Source: Caldicellulosiruptor saccharolyticus DSM 8903
GTDB lineage: Bacteria > Bacillota > Thermoanaerobacteria > Caldicellulosiruptorales > Caldicellulosiruptoraceae
Reading direction: 5' to 3'
DNA length: 64,000 nucleotides
NCBI RefSeq assembly: GCF_000016545.1
Contig: NC_009437.1
Location: 2,123,394-2,187,393, forward strand
Below the pieces are notes generated by a model, which worked only from the letters and a program-made list of their open reading frames with translations, did no database searches and had not been told where the DNA came from. This document shows positions 9,138 through 19,250 of this stretch, in pieces. Position numbers and translations under genes: made by a program. How positions within the stretch are numbered: position 1 is the stretch's first letter; every line of letters begins with the position of its first letter.

Positions 9138-11673
9138 ACCAATTTAAACCTTCTTTCACTTCAACTACCAAAGGAACTTTTAATGAGACAGCATTTTCCA
9201 TCTCAGTTTTCACTATTTCTTTTACTATTTCTTTTTCTTCATATGGTGATTCAATCAAAAGCTCATCGTGAACTTGTAAAATAATTCTTGATTTTAAATT
9301 CTCCTCCTTTAACCTTCTATAAACCCTTATCATTGCTATCTTCATGATGTCTGCTGCACTGCCCTGGATAGGTGAATTCATTGCTATTCTTTCTGCGTAG
9401 TTTCTAAGGTTTTTATTAGTAGATTTTATATCCTTAATATACCTTTTTCTGTTAAATAGTGTTAAAACAAACCCGTTTTCACGTGCAAATTTAACAACAT
9501 TATCTAAATACTCTTTTACCTTTGGATACTTTTCAAAATAGCGATTAATAAACTCGGCTGCTTCTTTTCTTGATATCTTTATATCCTTTGAAAGCCCATA
9601 GTCAGAAATTCCATATATGATTCCAAAGTTAACAGCCTTTGCTTGACTTCGCATAGTTGGGGTAACTTGGCTTACATCTACACCAAAAATCTCTGCTGCT
9701 GTCTGTGAATGAATGTCAAGGTTATTCTTAAAAGCATTTATTAGTCTTTCATCTTCAGAAATATGAGCAAGTATCCTAAGTTCAATCTGAGAATAGTCAG
9801 CATCTATCAGGACGTAGCCTTCCTCTGGAATAAATGCTTTTCTTATTAACCTTCCCTCATCATATTTTACAGGGATATTTTGTAAATTAGACTCTGCACT
9901 TGCAAGTCTTCCAGTTGCTGTACCTGTTTGAATAAAATTAGAATGTACTCTTCCAGTTACAGAATTTATTGCTTGCATAAGGCCTTGACAGTAAGTTGTC
10001 AGTATTTTCGTATACATTCTATAATCCAAGATAAGAGGTACTATCTCATGTTTGTCATATAGCTCTTCTAACACCTCGGCATCTGTTGAATATCCTGTTT
10101 TAGTCTTTTTTACAACTGGAAGTTTTAGTTTTTCGAACAACACATATGAGAGTTGTTTAGGTGAGTTTATGTTAAACCACTCACCTGCTATCTGATAAAT
10201 CTGTGTTTCTAACTTTAAAAGCTTGCTCTCAATCTCTTTTGTATACTCCTGCAAGGTGTTTTTGTTAACTTTAAAACCGATTTTTTCCATCTCATATAAA
10301 ATAGGAACAAGAGGAATTTCTATATTTTCATAGACGTATTGGCATGAGTTCAAATCAATGAGCTTCGAAAGCTCGTCCCAAAGATTTCTTAATAAAATTG
10401 TAGCACCAGCCCATCTATTCTCTTTTATTATAGCTATATCAGTGTTGAGATAAGAAATAAATAATGTTTCTAAGTCGTATGAACTACGTGTACTGTCTAA
10501 AACATATGAAGCTAACATGACATCATTACAATTTTTTAGCTGGTAAGTATCACCAAAATCTACTCTATGGAGTATATTTTTTAAATCATACACAACCTTT
10601 TGAATACCTTGGTCCTTTAGTAGCTTTTCAACAATTCCTTTGTCAGCTGTTGTAAAGACAGCGGAACTGAGTTGATCATAGATGTAAAAAAGTCCTTCAT
10701 CACCTGAGCATAACAAATAAATTTCTTTGCCCTTTATCTCAGAGATATCACATAGTTTTTTCATATTAAATTTTGGAAGCTGAACGGCTTGTTTTATCTC
10801 CTCAATCTCCTCTGAAAAACCAAGTCTTTTTATGAAACTTTTAAACTCAAGCTGAAGTAAAATTTGATACAGTTTTTTCTTATCCCATTCTCTTCTTTTT
10901 AACTCTTCAAGAGTTACTTCAATTGGTAAATCGCATATAATAGTTGCCAACTTTTTTGACAAAAACGCCATATCTTTACCTGCTTCTAACTTTTCTCGTA
11001 GAGAGTCTTTGATGTTTTTTAGATTTTGGTATATATTCTCTAAGGTCTGGTATTCTTCTAAAAGCTTTATAGCCGTTTTGCCCCCAATTCCCTTAACACC
11101 AGGGATGTTGTCTGATGCATCGCCCACTAAAGCTTTGTAGTCAACAACTTGATGCGCAAAGACACCATATTTTTCTTTTACATTTTCAACAGTATACAAA
11201 TCTTCAGTTGTCTTGTCAAACCTCGTTGTGACTATCTTGACAATTACATTTTTATCAAGTAGCTGAAGGGTATCTCTGTCTCCAGTTATTATCACAATCT
11301 CTAAATTCTGGTTTTTGAGTCTATTTACAAGTGTGCCTATAACGTCATCAGCTTCATATCCTTCATATTCCAATATAGGAATGTTAAGAGCGCTAATTAT
11401 TTCTCTCACATAAGGTATCTGTATTTGTAGAGAATCTGGCATTGGCTTTCGATTGGCTTTGTACTCTTCATATTCACTTTTTCGAGCAGCTCTGCCTCTT
11501 TTGTCAAACGCTACTGCTACATAATCTGGCCTTTCTGAATCTAAGTATTTTAAAAGTACATTTAAAAAACCATATATAGCGTTTGTAGGAATATTACTGG
11601 ACGTTGTCAATTCTGGTAAGGCAAAAAAGGCCCTATAAAGAATACTATTCCCATCAAAAATGACCAATTTCAT
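9124..11673 (-). CDS. polA: DNA polymerase I
   Basis: Gap filling and Okazaki primer removal. At 849 aa it has an N-terminal 5'-3' exonuclease domain (about 1-290, with FDGNS, EADDVIGTL, TGDRD and GVKGIGGKTA). The middle domain has the 3'-5' exonuclease position but lacks the DxE motif (the segment reads EIYLLCSGDEG), so proofreading is probably absent. The polymerase domain carries motif A DADYSQIELR, motif B with KAVNFGIIYG, and motif C QVHDELL. It overlaps the upstream unknown gene by 4 bases and coaE by 14 bases, indicating one operon. Confidence 0.97.
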   Translation of the reverse strand: MKLVIFDGNSILYRAFFALPELTTSSNIPTNAIYGFLNVLLKYLDSERPDYVAVAFDKRGRAARKSEYEEYKANRKPMPDSLQIQIPYVREIISALNIPILEYEGYEADDVIGTLVNRLKNQNLEIVIITGDRDTLQLLDKNVIVKIVTTRFDKTTEDLYTVENVKEKYGVFAHQVVDYKALVGDASDNIPGVKGIGGKTAIKLLEEYQTLENIYQNLKNIKDSLREKLEAGKDMAFLSKKLATIICDLPIEVTLEELKRREWDKKKLYQILLQLEFKSFIKRLGFSEEIEEIKQAVQLPKFNMKKLCDISEIKGKEIYLLCSGDEGLFYIYDQLSSAVFTTADKGIVEKLLKDQGIQKVVYDLKNILHRVDFGDTYQLKNCNDVMLASYVLDSTRSSYDLETLFISYLNTDIAIIKENRWAGATILLRNLWDELSKLIDLNSCQYVYENIEIPLVPILYEMEKIGFKVNKNTLQEYTKEIESKLLKLETQIYQIAGEWFNINSPKQLSYVLFEKLKLPVVKKTKTGYSTDAEVLEELYDKHEIVPLILDYRMYTKILTTYCQGLMQAINSVTGRVHSNFIQTGTATGRLASAESNLQNIPVKYDEGRLIRKAFIPEEGYVLIDADYSQIELRILAHISEDERLINAFKNNLDIHSQTAAEIFGVDVSQVTPTMRSQAKAVNFGIIYGISDYGLSKDIKISRKEAAEFINRYFEKYPKVKEYLDNVVKFARENGFVLTLFNRKRYIKDIKSTNKNLRNYAERIAMNSPIQGSAADIMKIAMIRVYRRLKEENLKSRIILQVHDELLIESPYEEKEIVKEIVKTEMENAVSLKVPLVVEVKEGLNWYETK

Positions 11674-12968
11674 TTTTTATCTACCCTTTCAGTTAGTTTA
11701 ATTGTGTCTTCCTTTCTGTATGAATAGTTATTCATATAAAAGTATCCCTCATTAAAATTATAATTCAAAATCAACAGACTTTTTAAATCCTCCGCTATTC
11801 TTTGATAATCCAAACGTTCATAATATTTAAAAAGCGTTTTATAAAGTTCATAACAAATATAAATTGTCATTGTTTCTTGAGGAAAGAGAAGATTGTCAAA
11901 TCGTGTTTCAAAGTTCTCAATATTGATTAAAGTTCTGTCAGAAAAAAATTTATATGGTCTTACGATATTGTATTCAATTTCTTCTATTATTTTTTGTAAA
12001 TGTGTAGCTGGCTCTTCTCCTCCCAAAAGGCAAAGCTGAAAATACAAAAATAAAATATAAGGCAGTTGATAATATGACCTCAATCCAGTTAACATAATAT
12101 TTTTATGGTAAAAGTTATAGTAAACATTTTGGTTTAAAATGAGTTCTTCTATCTGTTTTTTGAGATAAGCTAAGTCCTTAGCTGCTACCTTATAACTTTT
12201 TAAAAGGTTTAAATAATACATACTTGATGTCTGTAGTGTAGATGTATAGACAGAGTAAAAATTAGTTATGTTCTTGGGGAAATATAGAAAAAATAGCTTA
12301 TATATTCTACTCGGTATTATAGCAGACATTTTATACTTTTTAGCAATGTCATTTCCTGAGTATTTGGCGATATCTACTGCTTTAAATAAATTTTTAGATG
12401 GTTTTTGGAGAACTTCATATTTTATATCACAATGCTTTACAATATTATTTGATTTTAAAATACACTCATTTAGTGAATTTCTTTCAAAAATCTCAATGTT
12501 TATATTAATTTTTGAACCTTCTTTAACAGGTACAGATGTCAACAAATTTTGATAGTAAAAGTATGTTATATCATCGTCAATTGCAAATGAGTTGAAAAAT
12601 CCTATATACAAAAAACCATCTTTTACTTTGGTACAAAACCTAAAGTACACATTGTTTATAGTTGAAGACCCAGAGATTTTTAATAGAAAATACCTCTTTC
12701 CCTTTTTCAAAACTACTATCTGGGAATTAGAATGTGAAAAGACCAGACCGTTTTGGCCTTTTTGAAGTTTTGGCATGAACAAGACTTCAAAATCTTTTAT
12801 ATTTACTGCCACTGCTATGTTATTTATTTGGGTAGGTTTGTTGAAATTTATATTTACACTTAAATTGTTTTGATAAAATAAAAACTCATATGAGGTCTTT
12901 TCAAGTTCTTCCCCTAATCTTTTTATTTGTCCATCAATTTCTATATAACTGTGATTTTCAAGTACCAT
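11670..12968 (-). CDS. Protein of unknown function upstream of polA
   Basis: I do not recognise this 432-residue protein. Residues 1 to about 190 alternate in short hydrophobic strands typical of beta-sandwich folds. The rest is mostly helical and very rich in Tyr, Phe, Leu and Asn, with no signal peptide, membrane segment or catalytic motif that I can name. The ATG has AAGGGAAAG just upstream. Its stop overlaps the polA start (ATGA, 4 bases), so the two are translationally coupled. Codon use and base content look like the neighbours. A role with replication or cell-wall genes of the operon is possible from context only. Confidence 0.75.
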   Translation of the reverse strand: MVLENHSYIEIDGQIKRLGEELEKTSYEFLFYQNNLSVNINFNKPTQINNIAVAVNIKDFEVLFMPKLQKGQNGLVFSHSNSQIVVLKKGKRYFLLKISGSSTINNVYFRFCTKVKDGFLYIGFFNSFAIDDDITYFYYQNLLTSVPVKEGSKININIEIFERNSLNECILKSNNIVKHCDIKYEVLQKPSKNLFKAVDIAKYSGNDIAKKYKMSAIIPSRIYKLFFLYFPKNITNFYSVYTSTLQTSSMYYLNLLKSYKVAAKDLAYLKKQIEELILNQNVYYNFYHKNIMLTGLRSYYQLPYILFLYFQLCLLGGEEPATHLQKIIEEIEYNIVRPYKFFSDRTLINIENFETRFDNLLFPQETMTIYICYELYKTLFKYYERLDYQRIAEDLKSLLILNYNFNEGYFYMNNYSYRKEDTIKLTERVDKK

Positions 12969-13011
12969 TCTTTCCCTTGTTCCTCTGTCCGTTTATATTA
13001 ACTATTATACA

Positions 13012-13057
13012 TCATAAAAATGCCCTAAGTCATCAAACTTTAAAACGACTTAGGGCA
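13012..13057 (-). terminator. Terminator after rubredoxin
   Basis: The perfect 11-base inverted repeat TGCCCTAAGTC (13021-13031) and GACTTAGGGCA (13047-13057) is followed on the minus strand by TTTTT. It lies 19 bases after the rubredoxin stop and isolates it from the polA operon. Confidence 0.88.
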
Positions 13058-13075
13058 CAAGTCTTAGAAGCTTTT

Positions 13076-13234
13076 TTATTTTTTCTCGAACATATCCTTA
13101 CCAACGCCACAAATAGGACAAACCCAATCATCAGGTAAGTCTTCAAACTTTGTTCCTGGTTGAATGCCGTTTTCTGGATCACCTTTTTGTGGATCATACT
13201 CATAGCCGCATATAGTACAAACCCAAATATCCAA
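13076..13234 (-). CDS. Rubredoxin
   Basis: A 52-residue FeS4 electron carrier. The two metal knuckles are CTICGY (residues 6-11) and CPICGV near residue 39, with the family motif PDDWVCP. The start is TTG at 13234, preceded by GGAGG at six bases; no ATG is available in this frame, so a search for ATG genes would miss it and an unrelated overlapping frame could be called instead. It probably carries electrons from the NADH:rubredoxin oxidoreductase at 1829 to FprA at 610 and to desulfoferrodoxin at 60732. It appears to be transcribed alone, between its own candidate promoter and a terminator. Confidence 0.95.
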   Translation of the reverse strand: MDIWVCTICGYEYDPQKGDPENGIQPGTKFEDLPDDWVCPICGVGKDMFEKK

Positions 13235-13276
13235 TTTAGACCTCCACTCCTTGCTTTAAAATTTTTTGACACATTA

Positions 13277-13306
13277 TTTATACCTCATTTAATCTACCCT
13301 TAAACA
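13277..13306 (-). promoter_or_regulatory. Candidate rubredoxin promoter
   Basis: On the minus strand TGTTTA (13301-13306) and TATAAA (13277-13282) are 18 bases apart, with GAGGTATAAATA around the -10. The arrangement resembles the fprA and desulfoferrodoxin upstream sites. Confidence 0.4.
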
Positions 13307-13312
13307 GGAGGT

Positions 13313-14575
13313 TTAAAAGATTTCTTTGTCACCTATGTCAGTTCTATAAAACATATTTTCAAAGTTAACCTTTTTAATTTCCTCATATACTTTTGCCTTT
13401 GCATCTTTGAGAGTATTGTCAACCCTCACAATGTTTAGTACTCTACCCCCTGCTGTTTTAACCTTACCACTATCTAACTTTGTGTTAGCGTGAAATACAA
13501 TTGTATCACTTACAAGCTTATCTAAACCTTCAATGACAAAGCCAGTCTCGTACTTTTCAGGATAGCCTTCTGAGGCAAGTACAACACAAATTGAAAACTG
13601 GTCCGAAAACCTCGCCTCAACGCCCTTCAAGTTGCCTTCTGTAGCTTTTACCATAATCTCTAAAAGTTCACTTTTCATGAGTGGTAAAATAGCTTGTGCT
13701 TCAGGGTCACCGAATCTGGAGTTGAACTCTAAAACCATTGGTCCTTCTTCTGTCAGAATTAATCCTCCATACAAAATACCCTTAAACGGTCTCCCTTCTT
13801 TCCTCATTCCATATATCGCTTTTAGCATAATATTCTCAATGATGTCTTCAAAAAGCTTTTTATCAACAAGCCTTGATGGAGAAAAGGCTCCCATTCCACC
13901 TGTATTTGGTCCTTTGTCACCGTCAAACGCTTTTTTATGGTCTCGTGCAACTGTCAAAGGCACAATGTCTTTACCGTCTGAGATGACAAAAACTGATATT
14001 TCTTCACCTTTTAAATAGTCTTCAATGACAATCTTTTCCCCTGCTTTACCAAATACCTTTTCTTTCATCATAAGATTGAGGGCATTCAAAGCCTCAAGTT
14101 TGTCTTGAGCAATTATCACTCCTTTGCCCAATGCAAGACCATCTGCCTTAATTACAAGAGGATACTTGTCGTTTTGATTTACAAAAGTTAAAGCCTCTTC
14201 ATAGCTGTAGAACACATTGTATCTTGCTGTCTTTATACCGTACTTTTTCATCAGGTCTTTTGCGAACACCTTACTACTTTCTATCATTGCAGCATCTTTT
14301 GTTGGACCAAATGTCTTTATTCCAAACGATTCAAGATAATCAACAATTCCGTCTGCAAGCGGATTATCCGGACCGACAATTACAAAGTCTATCTCTTTTT
14401 CTATGCAAAAGTCTTTTAGCTTACTAAATTCATTTACCTTTATATCAACACAAGTTGCAATTTCACAAATCCCTGCATTTCCAGGTGCACAGAACAAGTC
14501 TTTGTAACCTTCATTATAAATCTTCCATGCGATGGCATGTTCACGCCCACCATTTCCTACAATCAGGATTCTCAT
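13313..14575 (-). CDS. purD: Phosphoribosylamine-glycine ligase (GAR synthetase)
   Basis: Second step of purine synthesis: joins glycine to phosphoribosylamine using ATP. ATP-grasp enzyme of 420 aa. It starts MRILIVGNGGREHA, and contains GPDNPLADGI, the ATP-grasp segment VIKADGLALGKGV, TGGMGAFSP and metal-binding LEFNSRFGDPEAQ. A GTG at 14587 is in frame, but GAGGTG lies nine bases before the ATG at 14575, which is also the conserved start. Last gene of the purine operon, 32 bases after purH. Confidence 0.96.
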   Translation of the reverse strand: MRILIVGNGGREHAIAWKIYNEGYKDLFCAPGNAGICEIATCVDIKVNEFSKLKDFCIEKEIDFVIVGPDNPLADGIVDYLESFGIKTFGPTKDAAMIESSKVFAKDLMKKYGIKTARYNVFYSYEEALTFVNQNDKYPLVIKADGLALGKGVIIAQDKLEALNALNLMMKEKVFGKAGEKIVIEDYLKGEEISVFVISDGKDIVPLTVARDHKKAFDGDKGPNTGGMGAFSPSRLVDKKLFEDIIENIMLKAIYGMRKEGRPFKGILYGGLILTEEGPMVLEFNSRFGDPEAQAILPLMKSELLEIMVKATEGNLKGVEARFSDQFSICVVLASEGYPEKYETGFVIEGLDKLVSDTIVFHANTKLDSGKVKTAGGRVLNIVRVDNTLKDAKAKVYEEIKKVNFENMFYRTDIGDKEIF

Positions 14576-14607
14576 CTTTTGAAACACCTCTTTTTTAGTG
14601 TCTAAAA

Positions 14608-16149
14608 TTAGTGCCTAAAATGTCTTATACCCGTAAATATCATAGCAATGTTATATTTGTTTGCAGCATCAATTGACTCTTTATCTCTAATAGACCCGCC
14701 AGGCTGAATAATAGCTGTAATTCCCGCTTTGCCTGCTGCTTCAACACTATCAGAAAATGGGAAGAAAGCATCTGACGCAAGTACTGCTCCATTCAAATCA
14801 AATCTTGAACGTGAGATTGCATGTTCAACAGCCCAGATTCTATTTGTCTGTCCCATACCTATCCCCAATGTCATTTTGTCCTTTGCAATAACTATTGCAT
14901 TTGACTTTACATGTTTTACAACCTTCCAGGCAAATATCAAGTCTTCTATTTCCTTTTCTGTTGGCCTTCTTTCTGTTACAACTTGGTAATCTTCATTGAG
15001 CAATTTCCTGTCCTTTTCCTGCACAAGCATTCCACCATTTACTGACTTAACATCATAATATACATCAGTTTTATCCAAAGTTAGAAGTTTCAATATCCGA
15101 AGGTCTTTTTTTGTAGAAAGCAAAGATAGTGCATCTTCATCAAAGTCAGGAGCAATCACTATCTCAAGGAATATCTTTTTTAGCTCCTCAGCTGTTTGTC
15201 TATCTACCTTCCTATTAAATGCTACAATTCCTCCAAATATAGACACTGGGTCGCTATTGTATACTTTCTTATATGCCTCAAAGATATTGTCACCTGATGC
15301 AACACCACAGGGATTATTGTGTTTTATTGCAACACATGTTGGCTCATCAAACTCTTTTAAAAGTTCAATAGCACTATCACTGTCAAGAATATTGTTATAC
15401 GAAAGATCCTTACCATGAAGCTGCTCAGCATTTGCTATATTGGACTTTTCAATAAACGGCAAAGTTATTTTATAAAAACTTGCCTGCTGATGAGGATTCT
15501 CTCCATATCTAAGTTTCTGAACTGTTTCAAGTGGAACTGTAAGATAATCTGGGAAAGATTTATCACCCCTTATATACTTGAAATAGTTAAAAATCATAGA
15601 ATCATAGTATGCAGTATACTCAAATACCTTTGTTGCAAGATAAAACCTTGTCTCAAATGAGACATCTCCATTTTCTTTTATTTCTTTTAGTACAAGTCCA
15701 TAGTCAGCAGGGTCTATTATAACAGTTATATATTTGAAATTCTTGGCTGCAGCACGAAGCATGGTTGGACCACCAATGTCAATATTCTCTATCACATCTT
15801 CAAATGCTACATTTTCCCTGAAAATGGTCTCTTTGAAAGGGTAAAGGTTAACCACCACCATGTCAATTGTTGAGATGTTCAGGTCGTTTAATGTCTTGAC
15901 ATGTTCCTCGTTGTCCTTTATTGCAAGAATTCCTGCATGGATATTTGGATGAAGTGTCTTTACTCTTCCATCTAAAATTTCTGGAAAATTTGTAACGTCA
16001 CTTATATTTATTACATCAATTCGGTTTTCTTTTAAATACTTCATTGTCCCGCCGGTTGAAATAATTTCGTATCCGAGATTTTTTAGTTCTTTAGCGAACT
16101 CCAAAATACCATCTTTGTTATAAACACTTATAATAGCTTTCTTAGTCAT
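14608..16149 (-). CDS. purH: Bifunctional AICAR transformylase / IMP cyclohydrolase
   Basis: Performs the last two steps to IMP. At 513 aa it is full length. The N-terminal MGS-like IMP cyclohydrolase domain (about 1-190) has ISTGGT and DGRVKTLHP. The C-terminal AICAR transformylase domain has the KHNNPCG motif, SDAFFPFSD and IQPGGSIRD. It overlaps purN by 8 bases. AICAR released by HisH/HisF in the histidine operon of this window also enters purine synthesis through this enzyme. Confidence 0.97.
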   Translation of the reverse strand: MTKKAIISVYNKDGILEFAKELKNLGYEIISTGGTMKYLKENRIDVINISDVTNFPEILDGRVKTLHPNIHAGILAIKDNEEHVKTLNDLNISTIDMVVVNLYPFKETIFRENVAFEDVIENIDIGGPTMLRAAAKNFKYITVIIDPADYGLVLKEIKENGDVSFETRFYLATKVFEYTAYYDSMIFNYFKYIRGDKSFPDYLTVPLETVQKLRYGENPHQQASFYKITLPFIEKSNIANAEQLHGKDLSYNNILDSDSAIELLKEFDEPTCVAIKHNNPCGVASGDNIFEAYKKVYNSDPVSIFGGIVAFNRKVDRQTAEELKKIFLEIVIAPDFDEDALSLLSTKKDLRILKLLTLDKTDVYYDVKSVNGGMLVQEKDRKLLNEDYQVVTERRPTEKEIEDLIFAWKVVKHVKSNAIVIAKDKMTLGIGMGQTNRIWAVEHAISRSRFDLNGAVLASDAFFPFSDSVEAAGKAGITAIIQPGGSIRDKESIDAANKYNIAMIFTGIRHFRH

Positions 16150-16801
16150 GTCTCAATTCCCACCTTTTTAAGATTTCTTTGTCTTTAATAATAACCTTTC
16201 TTCCAATGACTTCTATTTTATCCTCACAAAGAAGTTTAATCGCTACAGGGTATATCTTCCACTCCACCTCTTCTAAAACCCTTTTTTGCAAACTTTCAGG
16301 GGTGTCATCATCTCTTACATATATGGCCTTTTGCAATATTATAGGTCCGCCATCTGTAGTAGAATCAACAAAATGGACTGTAGCACCCGTCACTTTCACT
16401 CCGTATTCTATCACACTTTTATGGACATTGAGTCCATACATTCCTTTGCCACCAAAGGCAGGAAGAAGGGATGGATGAATATTTACAATGCGATTTTTGA
16501 ACTCTTCTACAAAATATTCTGAGAAAATATACAAAAATCCTGCCAAGATAATATAGTCAATTTCTCTTGATTTTAGAAAATTGACGAGATACTTTTCATA
16601 TTCAATTTCATTTGGAAAATCCTTTTTAGAGATATAATATGCTTCTATTCGGTTTTGTCTTGCCCTCTCAAGTGCATAAGCATCCTTCTTATTTGAGATT
16701 ACACAAGAGATTTGTGCACAAATCTCGCCATTTTTGATAGCATCTATAATTGCCTGTAGATTAGAACCTGAACCTGATACAAACACAGCTAACTTCTTCA
16801 T
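16142..16801 (-). CDS. purN: Phosphoribosylglycinamide formyltransferase
   Basis: Transfers the formyl group of 10-formyl-THF to GAR. At 219 aa it has the expected N-terminal [12 protein letters not shown] and the catalytic set [15 protein letters not shown] and the later [14 protein letters not shown]. It overlaps purM by 4 bases and purH by 8, inside the operon order purM-N-H-D. No formate-dependent PurT is seen. Confidence 0.96.
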   Translation of the reverse strand: MKKLAVFVSGSGSNLQAIIDAIKNGEICAQISCVISNKKDAYALERARQNRIEAYYISKKDFPNEIEYEKYLVNFLKSREIDYIILAGFLYIFSEYFVEEFKNRIVNIHPSLLPAFGGKGMYGLNVHKSVIEYGVKVTGATVHFVDSTTDGGPIILQKAIYVRDDDTPESLQKRVLEEVEWKIYPVAIKLLCEDKIEVIGRKVIIKDKEILKRWELRHD

Positions 16802-17823
16802 CTTAGAACAACTCCGCCTTCGCCTTTTTCAATTGTACCTATTACATATGAATTTATACCTTCTTCATTTAAAATCTCCATAGCAGTCTCAACATCATCC
16901 TTAGAAACTATCAAAACCATTCCAATACCCATATTAAATGTTGAAAACATTTCATTATCATCCACTTTGCTATACTTCTGAATTAACCTAAATATAGGCA
17001 AAATATTCCATGTTCCTTTTTCAATTACTGCTACAAACCCTTTTGGAAAAGCCCTTGGAATATTTTCAAAAAAACCTCCACCTGTGATATGTGCAATTCC
17101 TTTTATCTTTATTTTTTCTAACACCTTTAAAACTGGCTTTACATAGATTCTCGTCGGCTTTAAGAGTTCTTCACCAAGGCTTAAATTAAGTTCCTCATAA
17201 ACCTTTGTAAGGACTTTAGGATTCTCATCTATGCCAAAGACCTTTCTCACAAGCGAATAACCGTTACTATGAACACCATTTGAGGCAAGCCCAATTAGAA
17301 TATCTCCTTCCTTTACATCTTGACCACAAATTGCTAAATCTTTTTTCACAAGACCTACTGCAAAACCTGCTAAATCATACTCTTCCTCCCGATAAAAACC
17401 AGGCATTTCAGCAGTCTCTCCACCAACAAGTGAACAGCCTGCAATTTTGCAGCCCTCTGCAACACCTTTTACTATGGTTGCTACCTTTTCACTTTTCAGC
17501 TTACCACAAGCAATGTAATCCAAAAAGAAAAGAGGTTTTGCTCCGTGGCACAAGATATCATTTACACACATTGCAACACAGTCAATCCCAACAGTATCGT
17601 GCTTGTCCATGTAAAAAGCAATCTTTAGCTTTGTCCCAACTCCATCTGTTCCTGAAACCAAGATATAATCTGAATTCTCTATATTTAACAAATACATACT
17701 TCCAAATGAGCCGATATCAGTTATAACATTTGAATCAAATGTCTCTTTTGCTATGTTTTTTATAAGGTTTACTGCTTTATAACCCTCTTCAATATTAACA
17801 CCTGCATCTTTGTAGGTGGTCAT
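16798..17823 (-). CDS. purM: AIR synthetase (phosphoribosylformylglycinamidine cyclo-ligase)
   Basis: Closes the imidazole ring of FGAM to AIR with ATP. The protein is 341 aa. Typical motifs are [11 protein letters not shown] at the N-terminus, [29 protein letters not shown] and [16 protein letters not shown] at 17829 is in frame, but GAGGG is nine bases before the ATG at 17823, so that start is chosen. It then begins two bases after the purF stop. Confidence 0.97.
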   Translation of the reverse strand: MTTYKDAGVNIEEGYKAVNLIKNIAKETFDSNVITDIGSFGSMYLLNIENSDYILVSGTDGVGTKLKIAFYMDKHDTVGIDCVAMCVNDILCHGAKPLFFLDYIACGKLKSEKVATIVKGVAEGCKIAGCSLVGGETAEMPGFYREEEYDLAGFAVGLVKKDLAICGQDVKEGDILIGLASNGVHSNGYSLVRKVFGIDENPKVLTKVYEELNLSLGEELLKPTRIYVKPVLKVLEKIKIKGIAHITGGGFFENIPRAFPKGFVAVIEKGTWNILPIFRLIQKYSKVDDNEMFSTFNMGIGMVLIVSKDDVETAMEILNEEGINSYVIGTIEKGEGGVVLR

Positions 17824-17825
17824 TT

Positions 17826-19250
17826 TCAAACACCCTCTTCGAAGATATATTTATTAAAATTCTCTGGTATTTCGGTAACATAATTACCACTAAAACAAGC
17901 TGTACAAAAGTTTTGCAGCTTATTTTCAAACACGCTATTTAAGCCATCCAAACTTAGATATTCGAGTGAATCAGCACCTAAGATTTTGGCAATCTCTTGC
18001 GTGGTATAGTTTGCTGCAATTAGCTCATTTCTATCTGGTGTATCAATCCCATAGTAACATGGAAATAGTACAGGTGGAGAGCTTATTCTAAGATGCACCT
18101 CCCGCGCACCTGCGTCTCTTAACATTTTTATTATCTTCCTTGAGGTTGTGCCCCTTACTATTGAGTCATCTATGAGTACAACTCTCTTTCCAGCCACATT
18201 ACTCTTTAGTGGATTTAGTTTTAGCCTGACAGCTATCTCTCTTTGGCTTTGTTGAGGCTTAATAAATGTCCTTCCTATATACCTATTTTTTATAAATCCT
18301 TCTGAAAATGGTATCTTTGCCTCCTCTGCATAGCCAATAGCAGCCGTTGTACCTGAGTCTGGAACTCCAATTACAATATCACACTCAACATAAGATTCTC
18401 TACAAAGCTGTTTACCAAGTTTTTTTCTGATTTCATAAACACTAATACCGTCAAGATACGAATCGGCTCTCGCAAAGTAGATAAATTCAAATACGCACAA
18501 GTGTTTGAAACTTTTCCCATATTTTATACTCTTAATTCCATCCTTAGTTACACTAACTATTTCACCTGGCTCCACATCTCTTATATACTCAGCGCCTACT
18601 GTATCTAAAGCACATGTTTCTGACGCAAAACAAATATTGTTGTTTATTTTGCCCATAACAAGCGGCCGCAGCCCATATGGGTCTCTTACCGCAATCAGTT
18701 TGTTTGGCGTCAATATCAAAAGTGAATACGCGCCTTTTATCTCATCCATTGTTTTGAGTATGGCCTCTTCTATATTCTCCGACTTTATTCTGTTTCGTGA
18801 AATCAAATTGGCAATTACTTCAGAATCAATGGTAGTTTGGAAAATAGCACCTTCTTGTTCAAGTTCCTCTCTGATAATATGTGCATTTACTAAATTTCCA
18901 TTGTGAGCAAGTGCCATATGGCCTTTTCTGTATTTTACAACAAGTGGTTGAGCATTTTCTCTATCACTTTTTCCTGTCGTTGAGTATCGAACATGACCAA
19001 TCGCTGAAGATCCTTTGAGGTGGTTCAAAACCACCTCATTAAATACTTCATTAACCAGTCCGTTGTCTTTGTGATAGATGATATTCCCTGAATCATTTAC
19101 AGCAATACCGCTACTCTCTTGACCCCTATGCTGAAGAGCATATAGTCCAAAATAGGTAATTTTGGCACTATCTTGCTTTTTATCAGTACGGTATATTCCA
19201 AATATACCACAGTGGTCTTTAAAGGATTCTTCTAATTCTTTAAAACACAT
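17826..19250 (-). CDS. purF: Amidophosphoribosyltransferase
   Basis: First committed step of purine synthesis: PRPP plus glutamine to phosphoribosylamine. The 474-residue protein begins with a short propeptide ending before Cys14 (HCGIFGIY), the N-terminal nucleophile after processing. The PRPP loop is [11 protein letters not shown]. The cysteines of [15 protein letters not shown] and FCTAC match the Bacillus-type enzyme with a [4Fe-4S] cluster that reacts with O2. AGGAGG lies seven bases before the ATG. It overlaps purL by 19 bases. Confidence 0.97.
   Translation of the reverse strand: MCFKELEESFKDHCGIFGIYRTDKKQDSAKITYFGLYALQHRGQESSGIAVNDSGNIIYHKDNGLVNEVFNEVVLNHLKGSSAIGHVRYSTTGKSDRENAQPLVVKYRKGHMALAHNGNLVNAHIIREELEQEGAIFQTTIDSEVIANLISRNRIKSENIEEAILKTMDEIKGAYSLLILTPNKLIAVRDPYGLRPLVMGKINNNICFASETCALDTVGAEYIRDVEPGEIVSVTKDGIKSIKYGKSFKHLCVFEFIYFARADSYLDGISVYEIRKKLGKQLCRESYVECDIVIGVPDSGTTAAIGYAEEAKIPFSEGFIKNRYIGRTFIKPQQSQREIAVRLKLNPLKSNVAGKRVVLIDDSIVRGTTSRKIIKMLRDAGAREVHLRISSPPVLFPCYYGIDTPDRNELIAANYTTQEIAKILGADSLEYLSLDGLNSVFENKLQNFCTACFSGNYVTEIPENFNKYIFEEGV

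Noticed and set aside
13033-13272. 79-codon frame overlapping rubredoxin
   Set aside because: It has no family resemblance and runs through the terminator hairpin, while the rubredoxin frame is unmistakable.
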